The position numbers and the translations under genes are program-made. This document shows, piece by piece, positions 6,458-15,464 of a DNA stretch of 32,089 nucleotides. Origin of the DNA: an uncultured SAR86 cluster bacterium. Its GTDB lineage: Bacteria > Pseudomonadota > Gammaproteobacteria > Magnimaribacterales > AG-339-G14. Location of the stretch: positions 1 through 32,089 of the forward strand of contig CASICS010000026.1 in assembly GCA_949373255.1 (NCBI GenBank), written 5' to 3'. Below the pieces are notes generated by a model. It was not told the origin of the DNA. It saw only the letters and a list, made by a program, of their open reading frames with translations, and searched no databases. Position 1 is the first letter of the stretch, and each line of letters starts with the position of its first letter.

Positions 6458-7822
6458 TTAAGCCACTTGTTTAGATTTTCTATTATCCGATTTAATATCT
6501 ATGAAGAAAATAGAGCCTTTAGGTTCGTTTGATTCAACGCCAACCGAATACCCCATCATTAGGGCTAGGTTTTTGCATATGGAAAGCCCTAAACCAGAGC
6601 CTCCTTTATCTATTGATCTACCCTTGTCAATTCTATAGAAACGCTCAAAAACTCTATCTTTGTATTTCTTTGGAATCCCTTTGCCGGCATCAACTACAGA
6701 AATCCTTAAGACGTCTAATGAAGGTTTGTTTTCTTCAAAAATGATTCTTGATTTTTTTGGAGAATGCTTGATTGCATTACTTAAAAAATTTGTAAGTATT
6801 AGTTTTAAGGCTGGCCTGTCAGCAAAGACCTTAGAATTCTCTTCCACTAAATTCTTTATTTCTAATTGATTGTCTTTAATGATTTGATCATGCTCTTCTG
6901 ATAGCTCTTCAATAATCTTATGAGGGAATAGGCTTTCAACAGAAATTGGATATTCGCCTGCCTCCATACTGGTAATCTTTAATAAATCATTAACAATATC
7001 AGTCATTCTTTCAGATTGAGAAAAAATAGCTTTAGTAAAAATTTTTGCATTTTCATCATCTTTTAATAGATCGCCCTCAATTAAAGTTTCTGCATTTGCT
7101 TTGATTACGCTTATAGGAGTCCTAAGCTCATGAGACACATTACCGATAAAATCTTCTCTCATTTTTTCCATATTTTTCATCTTTGAAATATCACTAAAAA
7201 CAATTAACATCTCATCTCTGAAAATATCTTTCTTTGCGCTCACAAGATAAACTGTTTTTATTGACTTAGGTCCAGATATCTCTTTAATTAAATCTTTTTT
7301 ATCCCAGGCTTTTTCTATAAATTTTTTAAATAAAGGGTAGCTAATATTTTCAAATAAATTGTCACCAATCTTTAGTTCTGAGAAAAATTCAGTGTTAATC
7401 GTTTTGTTCAGAAACAAAACTTTTAGGTCTTTATTTATCAAAATAACTCCCTGGCCCATTTTTGATAACACTGAACTAAATTGATTTGTTTGCTCAGTAT
7501 AAAAAGCTAATTTATTTTCTACTTGACTAGATTGATCAAATATTTCTTCAAAGATCTCTTCAGAACCTTTTATTCCATCTTTTATGGATGGATTCAAGGT
7601 ATCTTTATGTGCCATTAATTGAGCGGCTGTATTGACCAGTTTTTTAAAGTATTGATAGATAAAGTAAGTTGCAATTAATGAGGCTAAAAATAATAAACTT
7701 ACTCCCAGTAAGATATTTTCGCTGAGAAAATCTCCTCTGAAGATAACATAATTGACTAATGTTGAAAAAAGAATAGTTCCAGAAACCCAGAGAAATAATT
7801 GACCCTTTAAAGATGATTTCAT
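6458..7822 (-). CDS. phoR: Phosphate-regulon sensor histidine kinase PhoR
   Basis: PhoR is the membrane kinase that phosphorylates PhoB when phosphate is low, under control of PstSCAB and PhoU. The protein has 454 residues. Two closely spaced membrane helices lie at about 11-28 and 37-55 with almost no periplasmic loop, as expected for a kinase that senses through the transporter. A PAS-like region follows at about 110-215. The dimerisation domain has the phosphorylated His231 in NVSHELRTP. The ATPase domain shows N (NFLSNAIKHSP), G1 (DAGKGIP), F (FERFYR) and G2 (GGSGLGLSI) boxes. phoB ends on the base next to the phoR start, so the two are one operon, and the gene converges on ppk2. Confidence 0.95.
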   Translation of the reverse strand: MKSSLKGQLFLWVSGTILFSTLVNYVIFRGDFLSENILLGVSLLFLASLIATYFIYQYFKKLVNTAAQLMAHKDTLNPSIKDGIKGSEEIFEEIFDQSSQVENKLAFYTEQTNQFSSVLSKMGQGVILINKDLKVLFLNKTINTEFFSELKIGDNLFENISYPLFKKFIEKAWDKKDLIKEISGPKSIKTVYLVSAKKDIFRDEMLIVFSDISKMKNMEKMREDFIGNVSHELRTPISVIKANAETLIEGDLLKDDENAKIFTKAIFSQSERMTDIVNDLLKITSMEAGEYPISVESLFPHKIIEELSEEHDQIIKDNQLEIKNLVEENSKVFADRPALKLILTNFLSNAIKHSPKKSRIIFEENKPSLDVLRISVVDAGKGIPKKYKDRVFERFYRIDKGRSIDKGGSGLGLSICKNLALMMGYSVGVESNEPKGSIFFIDIKSDNRKSKQVA

Positions 7823-8521
7823 CTATTCTGACTTATTAAATATATAACCTTCACCTCTAACAGTTTCGATTTTATTGCCAAATTTGCCTAACTTCGATCT
7901 CAATCTTTTAACATGAGTGTCTACAGTTCGAGTCGTTACATCACTGCTGTAACCCCAAACTTGGTCTAAAAGTACGTCTCTATTTTGAACTTTGTCAGCT
8001 TTAACTAAAAAGTGCTTCAGCAGCTTAAATTCTTTTGAAGTGAGACTAATCTTTTTGTCTTTTAAGTAAACTTTGTGTTTATTTAAATCAATCTTTAAAT
8101 CTTCAAAATTTAAAATTTCTAGGTTTTCTTCAGGTGCACTCTCTTTAGAATTTCTTTTTATCAATCCGTTTGCTCTCAAAAGCAATTCTCTGACGCTATA
8201 GGGTTTGACTAGATAGTCGTCTGCGCCTATTTCAAAACCGACCACTCTATCTAACTCTTCGCCCTTCGCAGTGACCATAATCACGAATATTTTTTTTAAA
8301 TGGGAAGTCGCTCTGATGTGTCGACAGACATCTAATCCACTCATATCTGGCAACATTAAATCTAGAATAACCAGAACAGGAGGGTTATCGCCGTCAAGAA
8401 CTTCAAGAGCTTCAGCGCCATTAGAAGCCTCGGTTACTTCATAACCCTCATTTGTAAAATTAAAAGCTAAGGTCTGAAGCAAATCCGGCTCGTCTTCTAC
8501 TATCAGTATACGGTTTGACAT
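7823..8521 (-). CDS. phoB: Phosphate-regulon response regulator PhoB
   Basis: PhoB is the OmpR-class transcription factor that binds Pho boxes. The 232-residue protein has a receiver domain (residues 1-125) with the acidic pocket EDE at 9-11, phospho-acceptor Asp54 in LVILDLMLP, and Lys106 in VKPYS. A winged-helix DNA-binding domain (about 135-230) includes LTSKEFKLL, RTVDTHVKRLRSKL and the closing VRGEGYIF. It is directly followed by phoR. Its likely targets inside this window are the 11-bp-period repeats near pstS, the aquaglyceroporin gene and the porin. The assignment as PhoB rather than another OmpR-type regulator rests on the neighbouring phoR and pst genes. Confidence 0.95.
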   Translation of the reverse strand: MSNRILIVEDEPDLLQTLAFNFTNEGYEVTEASNGAEALEVLDGDNPPVLVILDLMLPDMSGLDVCRHIRATSHLKKIFVIMVTAKGEELDRVVGFEIGADDYLVKPYSVRELLLRANGLIKRNSKESAPEENLEILNFEDLKIDLNKHKVYLKDKKISLTSKEFKLLKHFLVKADKVQNRDVLLDQVWGYSSDVTTRTVDTHVKRLRSKLGKFGNKIETVRGEGYIFNKSE

Positions 8522-8616
8522 AATTTATTTATTTGATTTGGCGATGTTAATAAAATTGATGTTTAAAAGCTAACTCTACATTAATGTAATGACGATATTT
8601 TTCGTGAAAATAACCA

Positions 8617-8629
8617 GATTGTCACAATC
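8617..8629. promoter_or_regulatory. Perfect 13-bp palindrome upstream of phoB
   Basis: GATTGT-C-ACAATC is a perfect inverted repeat 95 bp upstream of the phoB start. It contains TTGTCACA, the same octamer seen near the aquaglyceroporin and porin genes. No second heptamer 11 bp away is present, so it is not a full Pho box. It may be an operator for a dimeric regulator or a single PhoB half-site. Confidence 0.3.
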
Positions 8630-8641
8630 AAGAGACCTTCA

Positions 8642-8746
8642 TTAAAAATAGAAGTCTACTAAATATGCAATAAGACCTAAAAATACTGTGATTGAAATCA
8701 GCAACAGAAGCAGCCCCTTCAAGTTAAACTCTTTATCTTCGCTCAT
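8642..8746 (-). CDS. Small single-span membrane protein, not recognised
   Basis: A 34-codon frame runs from ATG at 8746 to TAA at 8644-8642. The peptide has a charged cytoplasmic-type start (MSEDKEFNLKG), a 20-residue hydrophobic helix (about 11-31) and ends VDFYF. This is the profile of a real single-pass small protein. It also accounts for most of the otherwise unexplained phoB-infA gap. It lies upstream of phoB on the same strand with 120 bp between, and its start is only 41 bp from the divergent infA start. An AAGGA lies 12 bases before the ATG, farther than ideal. I do not recognise the family and infer no function. Confidence 0.45.
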   Translation of the reverse strand: MSEDKEFNLKGLLLLLISITVFLGLIAYLVDFYF

Positions 8747-8787
8747 GATCTGTCATAATCCTTTGTTTAAAACACTAACATTAACAT

Positions 8788-9006
8788 ATGGCTAAAGAAG
8801 ATTTGATAGAAATGGAAGGCGAAGTTATAGATACCATGCCTAATACCACTTTCAAGGTGAAATTAGAAAATGATCATGTAATTACTGCTCATATTTCAGG
8901 GAAAATGAGAAAAAACTATATAAGAATTCTGACAGGAGATAAAGTCAAAGTCGAGTTAACTCCTTATGATCTTTCGAAAGGGAGAATTACTTTCAGATCT
9001 AAATAA
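8788..9006 (+). CDS. infA: Translation initiation factor IF-1
   Basis: IF-1 binds the ribosomal A site during initiation. The 72-residue protein is exactly the standard length and forms a single S1/OB fold. Hallmark stretches are visible: [13 protein letters not shown] at the start, [13 protein letters not shown] in the middle, and [11 protein letters not shown] at the end. It stands alone on its strand, 41 bp from a divergent small gene and with one base between its stop and the converging clpA stop. Neighbourhood with clpA-clpS is typical of gammaproteobacteria. No Shine-Dalgarno sequence is apparent before the ATG. Confidence 0.98.
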   Translation: MAKEDLIEMEGEVIDTMPNTTFKVKLENDHVITAHISGKMRKNYIRILTGDKVKVELTPYDLSKGRITFRSK

Positions 9007-9007
9007 A

Positions 9008-11272
9008 TTAGTTTTTTTCTTCTTCTTTTTCTTGTTTGATTTCAGCAGCTTCAAAAGTAATCTTTAAATCATTTTTAGCAGCGCTTACGTTTACAATTCC
9101 GCCCTTCTTGGATAAATCTCCAAACAGTATAGATTCAGCCAGGTTCTTTTTAATTTTATCTTGAATTAATCTCTGCATAGGTCTGGCACCCATTTTTTCA
9201 TCGTATCCATTTTTGACAAGCCATTCTCTTGCTTTAGCATCAACCTCTAAAGTTACTTTTTTATCGTCTAGTTGAGCCTGTAACTCCGTAAGAAATTTAT
9301 CTAAAACAGTATGTATCACTTTCTCTTGCAGAGGATCAAATTGCACAATAGCATCCAATCTATTTCTAAATTCTGGAGAAAAGGTTTTTTTAATTGCTTC
9401 AGAGCCATCGGTAGTATTATCTTGTTTTTGAAAGCCCATAGATTCTCTAGCCATTTCTTGTGCGCCAGAATTTGTTGTCATTATCAAAACACAATTTCTA
9501 AAACTCGCTTTTCGACCATTATTGTCAGTCAGCGTACCGTGATCCATTACCTGAAGAAGAATATTAAATACTTCTGGATGAGCTTTTTCTATTTCATCAA
9601 GCAAAATAACTGAGTGAGGATTTTTAGTTATAGCCTCAGTCAATAAACCTCCCTCATCATATCCAACATAGCCTGGAGGCGCTCCTATTAGCCTTGATAC
9701 AGTGTGTCTTTCCATATATTCAGACATATCAAATCTAACTAATTCTACTCCTAGTAACTTGCCTAATTGTCTTGATACTTCAGTTTTTCCAACTCCAGTA
9801 GGTCCAGAAAATAAGAAAGAACCCATTGGTTTCTCTTCATTTCCTAAACCCGCTCTGGACATCATGATTGAACTAGATAATTTATTAATAGCTGCATCTT
9901 GTCCAAAAATAACTCTTTTGAGATCTTCTTCTAACTTGCCAAGTGAAACTCTGTCTTTGGTTGAGATGCTCTTTTCTGGGATTCTAGCTATTTGAGAAAT
10001 AACTTTTTGGATATCTTGTTCTCCTACAGTTTTTCTTTTTTTATCTGAAGATAATCTAATTCTAGCGCCTGCTTCATCAATCACATCAATTGCTTTATCA
10101 GGTAAAAATTTATCATTAATATGTTTTGCCGATAATTCTGCAGCTGATTTTAAAGCAGCTTGGGTGTATTTGAGATCATGATGTTCTTCAAATCTAGATT
10201 TTAAACCTTCAAGAATCTTTATTGTCTCAGCAACAGACGGCTCATCTAAATCTACTTTTTGAAATCTTCTAGCTAACGCTCGATCTTTTTCAAAGACGGT
10301 TCTGTATTCTTTGAAAGTGGTTGAGCCAATAAATTTAATTGGACTTTTACCTAGTACGGGCTTCAATAGGTTTGATGCGTCCATGACGCCTCCAGATGTT
10401 GCGCCAGCACCAATAATTGTATGAATCTCGTCAATAAATAAAATAGCATTATCTATTTCTGAGAGATCTTTAAGGATAACTTTCAATCTTTTTTCAAAAT
10501 CTCCTCTGTATTTAGTTCCCGCTAATAGGGACCCCATATCCAAGGAAAAAATCTGTGCATCCAATAAAGATTCTGGAACTTTTTTATCAACTATATTTTT
10601 AGCAAGGCCTTCAATAAGAGCTGTTTTTCCTACTCCCGATTCGCCCACTAAAATTGGATTGTTTTTAGACCGTCTCGCAAGAATTTGAGAAATTCTAATT
10701 AGCTCATCTTCCCTTCCAATGACGGGGTCTATTCTTCCTTCTCTCGCTTCCTCATTTAAATTAAGAGCAAATTTAGATATATTGGAATCTAATTTTTCAT
10801 CGGATTGATCTTCTTCGGAATTTTCAGAAAAATTTTCGTCTTCAGCAGAGGTTTCTCCATGGCTAAGGAATGCAACTGCATCAAGTCTATTCATACCTTG
10901 TTTTTTTAATAAATAGACACTGTGACTTTCTTTTTCACTAAATAATGCAACTAAGACGTTAGCACCGGTAACCTCTCCAGCGCCTGTTGATTGAACATGA
11001 AAAACTGCCCTCTGAATAACTCTTTGATAGCTCAAAGTAGGCTGTATTTCTTTTTCTTGATCCTCAGATAGAGGCGTATGTTCCTCAATAAACTTTAATA
11101 ATTCTACTTTTAGAATTTCAGTATCAATATTACAAGACGAAAGGACCTTTATTGATTCTTCGTTATCTAACAGAGACAAAAGCAAATGTTCTGTGGTTAC
11201 AAATTCATGCTTTTCGCCATGGGCATACTTGAATGAATTATTTAAACAAGTCTCTAAATTTTTTTCTAGCAA
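9008..11272 (-). CDS. clpA: ATP-dependent Clp protease ATP-binding subunit ClpA
   Basis: ClpA is the AAA+ unfoldase that feeds substrates to ClpP, including N-degron proteins delivered by ClpS. The 754-residue length matches E. coli ClpA (758). The N domain (1 to about 145) is followed by an acidic linker. The first ATPase module carries Walker A GESGVGKT at 210-217 and the DEIHT Walker B. The second carries GPTGVGKTE and LLDEIEKAHPE. The ClpP-docking loop, IGL or IGF in relatives, reads MGF here in ESMGFQKQD. The C-terminus is a run of Glu and Lys. It follows clpS with no spacing and converges on infA with one base between stops. clpP is not in the window. Confidence 0.97.
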   Translation of the reverse strand: MLEKNLETCLNNSFKYAHGEKHEFVTTEHLLLSLLDNEESIKVLSSCNIDTEILKVELLKFIEEHTPLSEDQEKEIQPTLSYQRVIQRAVFHVQSTGAGEVTGANVLVALFSEKESHSVYLLKKQGMNRLDAVAFLSHGETSAEDENFSENSEEDQSDEKLDSNISKFALNLNEEAREGRIDPVIGREDELIRISQILARRSKNNPILVGESGVGKTALIEGLAKNIVDKKVPESLLDAQIFSLDMGSLLAGTKYRGDFEKRLKVILKDLSEIDNAILFIDEIHTIIGAGATSGGVMDASNLLKPVLGKSPIKFIGSTTFKEYRTVFEKDRALARRFQKVDLDEPSVAETIKILEGLKSRFEEHHDLKYTQAALKSAAELSAKHINDKFLPDKAIDVIDEAGARIRLSSDKKRKTVGEQDIQKVISQIARIPEKSISTKDRVSLGKLEEDLKRVIFGQDAAINKLSSSIMMSRAGLGNEEKPMGSFLFSGPTGVGKTEVSRQLGKLLGVELVRFDMSEYMERHTVSRLIGAPPGYVGYDEGGLLTEAITKNPHSVILLDEIEKAHPEVFNILLQVMDHGTLTDNNGRKASFRNCVLIMTTNSGAQEMARESMGFQKQDNTTDGSEAIKKTFSPEFRNRLDAIVQFDPLQEKVIHTVLDKFLTELQAQLDDKKVTLEVDAKAREWLVKNGYDEKMGARPMQRLIQDKIKKNLAESILFGDLSKKGGIVNVSAAKNDLKITFEAAEIKQEKEEEKN

Positions 11273-11623
11273 TTACTCATCCTCCGCTGGTTCTATTTCG
11301 CTGATTAGTGGATGTTCATTTTGCTGAGCAAAATTATTAATGTGTGAAGATTTTGTTTCTGCAACCTCTTTTGTAAAAACTCCACAAATACCTTTGCCCT
11401 TCGTATGAACTGCCAACATAATCTCTGTTGATTTCTCTTTATCATACCCAAAAAAGGACTGAAGAATATATATCACAAACTCCATTGGTGTGTAATCGTC
11501 ATTCAATAGAACTACATGATATAAGGGCGGCCTTTTTAAAATAGGCTCAGAAGGCTTTACTAAGACAGAAGAATTATCTTCAGGATCACTTTGACTGTTA
11601 TTTTGCAATAACTCTCTTGTCAT
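11273..11623 (-). CDS. clpS: ClpS adaptor for ClpAP
   Basis: ClpS recognises proteins with N-terminal bulky hydrophobic residues and hands them to ClpA. The 116-residue protein has a disordered N-terminal extension (about residues 1-33) that engages the unfoldase, then the folded core. Pocket residues are visible in [12 protein letters not shown] (Asn-Asp-Asp and Met). The [10 protein letters not shown] segment carries the conserved histidine. The gene begins two bases after the icd stop and ends directly at the clpA start, so icd-clpS-clpA read as one unit. In many gammaproteobacteria the cold-shock-like gene cspD lies next to clpS; none is here. Confidence 0.97.
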   Translation of the reverse strand: MTRELLQNNSQSDPEDNSSVLVKPSEPILKRPPLYHVVLLNDDYTPMEFVIYILQSFFGYDKEKSTEIMLAVHTKGKGICGVFTKEVAETKSSHINNFAQQNEHPLISEIEPAEDE

Positions 11624-11625
11624 TT

Positions 11626-12900
11626 TTATCTTATTATCTCCTCGTTCATTCCCTTAATTATTGAATCTCCAAATTCAGAACATTTCAAGAGAGTTGCGCC
11701 TTCCATTAATCTATCAAGATCATACGTAACGAGCTTGGATTTAATTGACCAACTTATACCTTTTAAAACTAAATCAGCGGCTTCTTGCCAGCCTATATGT
11801 TCTAGCATCATATGAGCGGAGAGTATCAAAGAAGATGGATTAATTTTATCTTTCCCAGCATATTTAGGAGCCGTTCCATGAGTGGCTTCAAATAAAGCTA
11901 CAGACTCTCCAATATTAGCTCCTGGAGCTAATCCTAATCCGCCAACTTTTGCAGCCAAAGCATCGGAAATAAAGTCTCCATTTAGATTCATAGTAGCAAC
12001 CACATCATAATCGACGGGTCTTATAAGTATTTGCTGGAGAAAATTATCAGTAATTACGTCTTTAATAATTATAGGTCTTCGAGTTTTAGGGTTTCTAATT
12101 CTCATCCAATCGCCACCATCAAGAGAAAGAGCTCCAAACTCTCTTTCCGCTAATTCATAGGCCCATTGTTTGAAAGAGCCCTCGGTATATTTCATAATAT
12201 TTCCTTTGTGCACAATTGATACTGAAGATCGATCGTACTCAATAGCATATTCTATTGCTTTTCTTACAAGTCTTTCGGTTCCTTCTTTTGAAATATTCTT
12301 GACTCCAATTCCACAATTTTCTTCAAAACGTATATTAGTAACTCCCATTTCTGTAGTTAAAAAATTTATAACTTTTTTAGCTTCATCGCTACCAGCTTCA
12401 AATTCAATTCCTGTATAAATATCTTCTGAATTTTCTCTAAAAACAACCATATCTGTTAGTTCAGGTCTCAATACTGGAGTAGGAACCCCATCAAAGTATC
12501 TAATTGGTCGCTGACACAAGAACAAATCTAATTTTTGTCTGAGTGCTACATTTAGAGATCTGATGCCTCCGCCAATTGGAGTTGTTAAAGGTCCTTTTAT
12601 TCCAACTACAAATTCATTTAAAGCAGAAAGAGTTTCATCAGGAAGCCAAGCATCATCTCCGTATACTTTTAAGGATTTCTCACCAGCATAAATTTCCATC
12701 CAATTTATTTTCTTCTTATCTTCGTATGCTTTTCGGACAGCATGATCGATAACTTTGATCATAACTGGAGTAATGTCAGTACCTATTCCATCCCCTTCAA
12801 TGTAAGGAATGATGGGATCACTTGGAACATTCAAAGCACCAGATTCATCGAAGGTAATTCTTGTTCCACTTTCAGGAACTATTATTTTTTTAAATTTCAT
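11626..12900 (-). CDS. icd: NADP-dependent isocitrate dehydrogenase
   Basis: Icd oxidatively decarboxylates isocitrate to 2-oxoglutarate in the TCA cycle. The 424-residue protein is close to the E. coli length (416). The isocitrate-binding helix with the regulatory serine is RSLNVALRQ. The metal-binding aspartates lie in the [12 protein letters not shown] segment, and the NADP-binding region is HGTAPKYAG, whose Lys-Tyr pair matches NADP rather than NAD enzymes. It is the first gene of a leftward unit with clpS and clpA. A TATAAT reads leftwards in the 57-bp gap shared with divergent mnmA. The kinase/phosphatase aceK that controls Icd in E. coli is not in the window. Confidence 0.97.
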   Translation of the reverse strand: MKFKKIIVPESGTRITFDESGALNVPSDPIIPYIEGDGIGTDITPVMIKVIDHAVRKAYEDKKKINWMEIYAGEKSLKVYGDDAWLPDETLSALNEFVVGIKGPLTTPIGGGIRSLNVALRQKLDLFLCQRPIRYFDGVPTPVLRPELTDMVVFRENSEDIYTGIEFEAGSDEAKKVINFLTTEMGVTNIRFEENCGIGVKNISKEGTERLVRKAIEYAIEYDRSSVSIVHKGNIMKYTEGSFKQWAYELAEREFGALSLDGGDWMRIRNPKTRRPIIIKDVITDNFLQQILIRPVDYDVVATMNLNGDFISDALAAKVGGLGLAPGANIGESVALFEATHGTAPKYAGKDKINPSSLILSAHMMLEHIGWQEAADLVLKGISWSIKSKLVTYDLDRLMEGATLLKCSEFGDSIIKGMNEEIIR

Positions 12901-12957
12901 ATAAAAGATTTAGAATGAGGAAAGGATTATATATTAACATTTTGAAAACTCTAAATT

Positions 12958-14025
12958 ATGTCTAAAAAAGTATTAGTCGGAATCTCAGGTGGAGTTGACT
13001 CATCTGTAGCTGCTGCGTTATTGATTGATCAGGGTTATAAAGTTACGGGCGCATTCATGAAAAATTGGGATGATGACGATGGAACGCCTTACTGTAGTGT
13101 AAAAGAAGATTTCCTTGACGCAGCTTCTGTATGTCAGAAATTAGGAATTGAATTAATTCAACTAAACTTTGCTAAAGAATATAACGAAAATGTATTTAGT
13201 TATTTTCTATCTGGCCTAAAGGAAGGTAAGACTCCTAACCCAGATATATTTTGTAATAAATTTATTAAATTTAAAGAGTTTTTCAATTATGCAATTGAAA
13301 ATAATTTTGATTATATTGCTACAGGTCACTACTGTCAGAGAATAAAAAAAAATGAAGAATTTCTTTTAACTAAAGCAATTGATCAGTCAAAAGATCAAAC
13401 ATATTTCTTGAATGATATTGATAAAAAAGTTCTTTCAAAATGCCTATTTCCAATTGGTGATATTAAAAAAAGTGAAGTAAGGGAAATTGCTAAAAAAAGA
13501 GATTTAATTACTCATAATAAAAAAGATAGCACTGGTATATGTTTTATAGGAGAAAGGCCTTTTCCAGAATTTTTGTCAAATTACCTTCCTTTAACTTCAG
13601 GGAAAATTATAGATGCTGATGATAATATCGTTGGAGAACATAACGGTTTATATTTCTATACCATCGGACAAAGACAAGGACTGGGGATTGGGGGAGTTAA
13701 GGGAACTTCAGAATTACCGTGGTATGTAGCAAAAAAAAATACGGAAGAGAATACTCTTATGGTTGTTCAGGATAATGAACATCCTTTATTGTTTGAGTCC
13801 AAGTTAGAAGTAAACAGTATTAATTGGCTAATAGATCAAAAACCAAATTTGAATAAGTTAACAGCAAAAATAAGATATAGGCAAAAGGATCAAGAGTGTT
13901 CTTTATTAAAAACTGAAAAAAATTGGCAAGTAAATTTTAAGATACCTCAAAGAGCCATCACATCAGGTCAGTCAATAGTTTTTTATAAGGATAATGTCTG
14001 TTTGGGTGGTGGAGAAATTATTTAA
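12958..14025 (+). CDS. mnmA: tRNA-specific 2-thiouridylase MnmA
   Basis: MnmA thiolates uridine 34 of Lys, Glu and Gln tRNAs, using ATP activation and sulfur relayed by Tus proteins. The 355-residue length is normal. The PP-loop is GISGGVDSS (residues 8-16). The two catalytic cysteines lie in NPDIFCNKFIKF (near residue 98) and STGICFIGERPF (near 197). The tRNA-contact segment FYTIGQRQGLGIGG is also present. It opens a rightward series with purB and aceA. In relatives hflD often lies between mnmA and purB; here only 50 bp separates them. Confidence 0.97.
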   Translation: MSKKVLVGISGGVDSSVAAALLIDQGYKVTGAFMKNWDDDDGTPYCSVKEDFLDAASVCQKLGIELIQLNFAKEYNENVFSYFLSGLKEGKTPNPDIFCNKFIKFKEFFNYAIENNFDYIATGHYCQRIKKNEEFLLTKAIDQSKDQTYFLNDIDKKVLSKCLFPIGDIKKSEVREIAKKRDLITHNKKDSTGICFIGERPFPEFLSNYLPLTSGKIIDADDNIVGEHNGLYFYTIGQRQGLGIGGVKGTSELPWYVAKKNTEENTLMVVQDNEHPLLFESKLEVNSINWLIDQKPNLNKLTAKIRYRQKDQECSLLKTEKNWQVNFKIPQRAITSGQSIVFYKDNVCLGGGEII

Positions 14026-14056
14026 ATTATCAAATAATCCATACTATTTTTTAATG

Positions 14057-14062
14057 TATAAT
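14057..14062 (+). promoter_or_regulatory. -10 element in front of purB
   Basis: A perfect TATAAT preceded by TG lies 13 bases before the purB ATG. If used, the transcript would start about 7 nt before the ATG, leaving almost no leader, which fits the absence of a ribosome binding site there. No clear -35 is visible. Confidence 0.4.
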
Positions 14063-14075
14063 CTTTTTTCTTCTA

Positions 14076-15440
14076 ATGCTTAAAGATACACTTAATTCAA
14101 TTTCCCCTCTTGACGGAAGATACCATTCCAAAGTCTATGAATTGGAGAAGTATTTTAGTGAATTTGCCCTTATAAAAAATAGATTTTTAGTAGAAATAAA
14201 ATGGCTTATTTTTATCTCTAAAAACAAAGACCTTCCGTTTGTTAAACCCTTTTCTAAGAAAAATGAAAAAATATTGGAAGATTTAATTGATAATTTTTCG
14301 ATTAAAGATGCTCAAGCTATAAAAAAAATAGAATCTAAAACAAATCATGATGTAAAAGCAGTAGAACTATTTATCTGTCATAAACTTAATGAACACAAGC
14401 TTGAAGAATATAATGAGATGGTTCACTTTTGTTGTACATCTGAGGATATAAATAATCTTGCTTATAGTCTTATGCTTAAAGGGTATCTAGATAATGAGTT
14501 TAAGGACATCAATAAATTACTATTGAAAGATTTAAAGAAAAAATCAAAGAAATGGGCAAAGATATCAATGCTATCTCATACTCATGGGCAAACCGCCTCC
14601 CCAACTACCCTAGGTAAAGAAATAGCAAATTTTCATGAAAGAATTAAATTTCATATTAATATCCTAAATAAGTTTATTCCTTCAGGTAAGTTTAATGGTG
14701 CTGTCGGAAACTATAATGCTCATATCCTAGTTAATGAAAAAGCTAATTGGCAAGGAATTTCTAAAAAGTTTGTTACCTCATTAGGTTTGAGTTGGTCAAA
14801 ATATTCAACTCAAATAGAACAAAAAGATGTAATGGTTACCATAATGTCTGTAGTGGAAAACCTAAATAATGTTTTATTAGATTTATCTAAAGATGCTTGG
14901 CTCTACATATCAAAAGGCTATTTAAAACAATTGGTGGTAGCTGGAGAAGTAGGCTCATCCACTATGCCTCATAAAGTGAATCCCATAGACTATGAAAATG
15001 CCGAAGGAAATCTTGTTTTATCGAATTCGCTGTTAATCGCAATGAAAGAAAAACTTCAGATATCTAGACTGCAAAGAGACCTATCAGATTCAACTACCTT
15101 AAGAAATCTAGGGTCTGGTTTTGCCTATTCGTTCTTGGCTTATAAATCACTTTTAAAAGGTCTATCTAAAATAGAACCCAATAAAAAACTAATCAATCAG
15201 GATCTAAATGATAGCTGGGAAGTATTGGCAGAAGCTGTTCAAACATTAATGAGAAAAAATGGCATTAAAAACAGCTATGACGTCATAAAAAAACTTTCTA
15301 GAGGAAAAGCATTTGATAAAAAAATCTATTTAGATATCATATCGAATTTGGAGCTATGTGAAGAAGATAAAGCTAAACTTTCTAAACTTTCTCCATTAGA
15401 ATATGCTGGCTTAGCCGAGCAGCTTGCGAAGGAAATATAA
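14076..15440 (+). CDS. purB: Adenylosuccinate lyase
   Basis: PurB acts twice in purine synthesis, releasing fumarate from SAICAR and from adenylosuccinate. The 454-residue length matches the proteobacterial long form. Visible landmarks are the N-terminal ISPLDGRY, the TSEDINN segment with substrate contacts, the HTHGQTASPTTLGKE helix with a catalytic histidine, and the fumarase-superfamily signature GSSTMPHKVNPID with the flexible-loop serine. It follows mnmA by 50 bp, with a TATAAT of its own, and precedes aceA by 24 bp. Confidence 0.97.
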   Translation: MLKDTLNSISPLDGRYHSKVYELEKYFSEFALIKNRFLVEIKWLIFISKNKDLPFVKPFSKKNEKILEDLIDNFSIKDAQAIKKIESKTNHDVKAVELFICHKLNEHKLEEYNEMVHFCCTSEDINNLAYSLMLKGYLDNEFKDINKLLLKDLKKKSKKWAKISMLSHTHGQTASPTTLGKEIANFHERIKFHINILNKFIPSGKFNGAVGNYNAHILVNEKANWQGISKKFVTSLGLSWSKYSTQIEQKDVMVTIMSVVENLNNVLLDLSKDAWLYISKGYLKQLVVAGEVGSSTMPHKVNPIDYENAEGNLVLSNSLLIAMKEKLQISRLQRDLSDSTTLRNLGSGFAYSFLAYKSLLKGLSKIEPNKKLINQDLNDSWEVLAEAVQTLMRKNGIKNSYDVIKKLSRGKAFDKKIYLDIISNLELCEEDKAKLSKLSPLEYAGLAEQLAKEI

Positions 15441-15464
15441 ACCCAAATCATTTAAGGAAAAAAA

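Noticed and set aside
9311-9995. Two plus-strand open frames of about 100 residues each (9311-9613 and 9702-9995)
   Set aside because: They lie antisense inside clpA, whose protein is motif-complete, and their translations show no recognisable domain. They are shadows of its codon usage.
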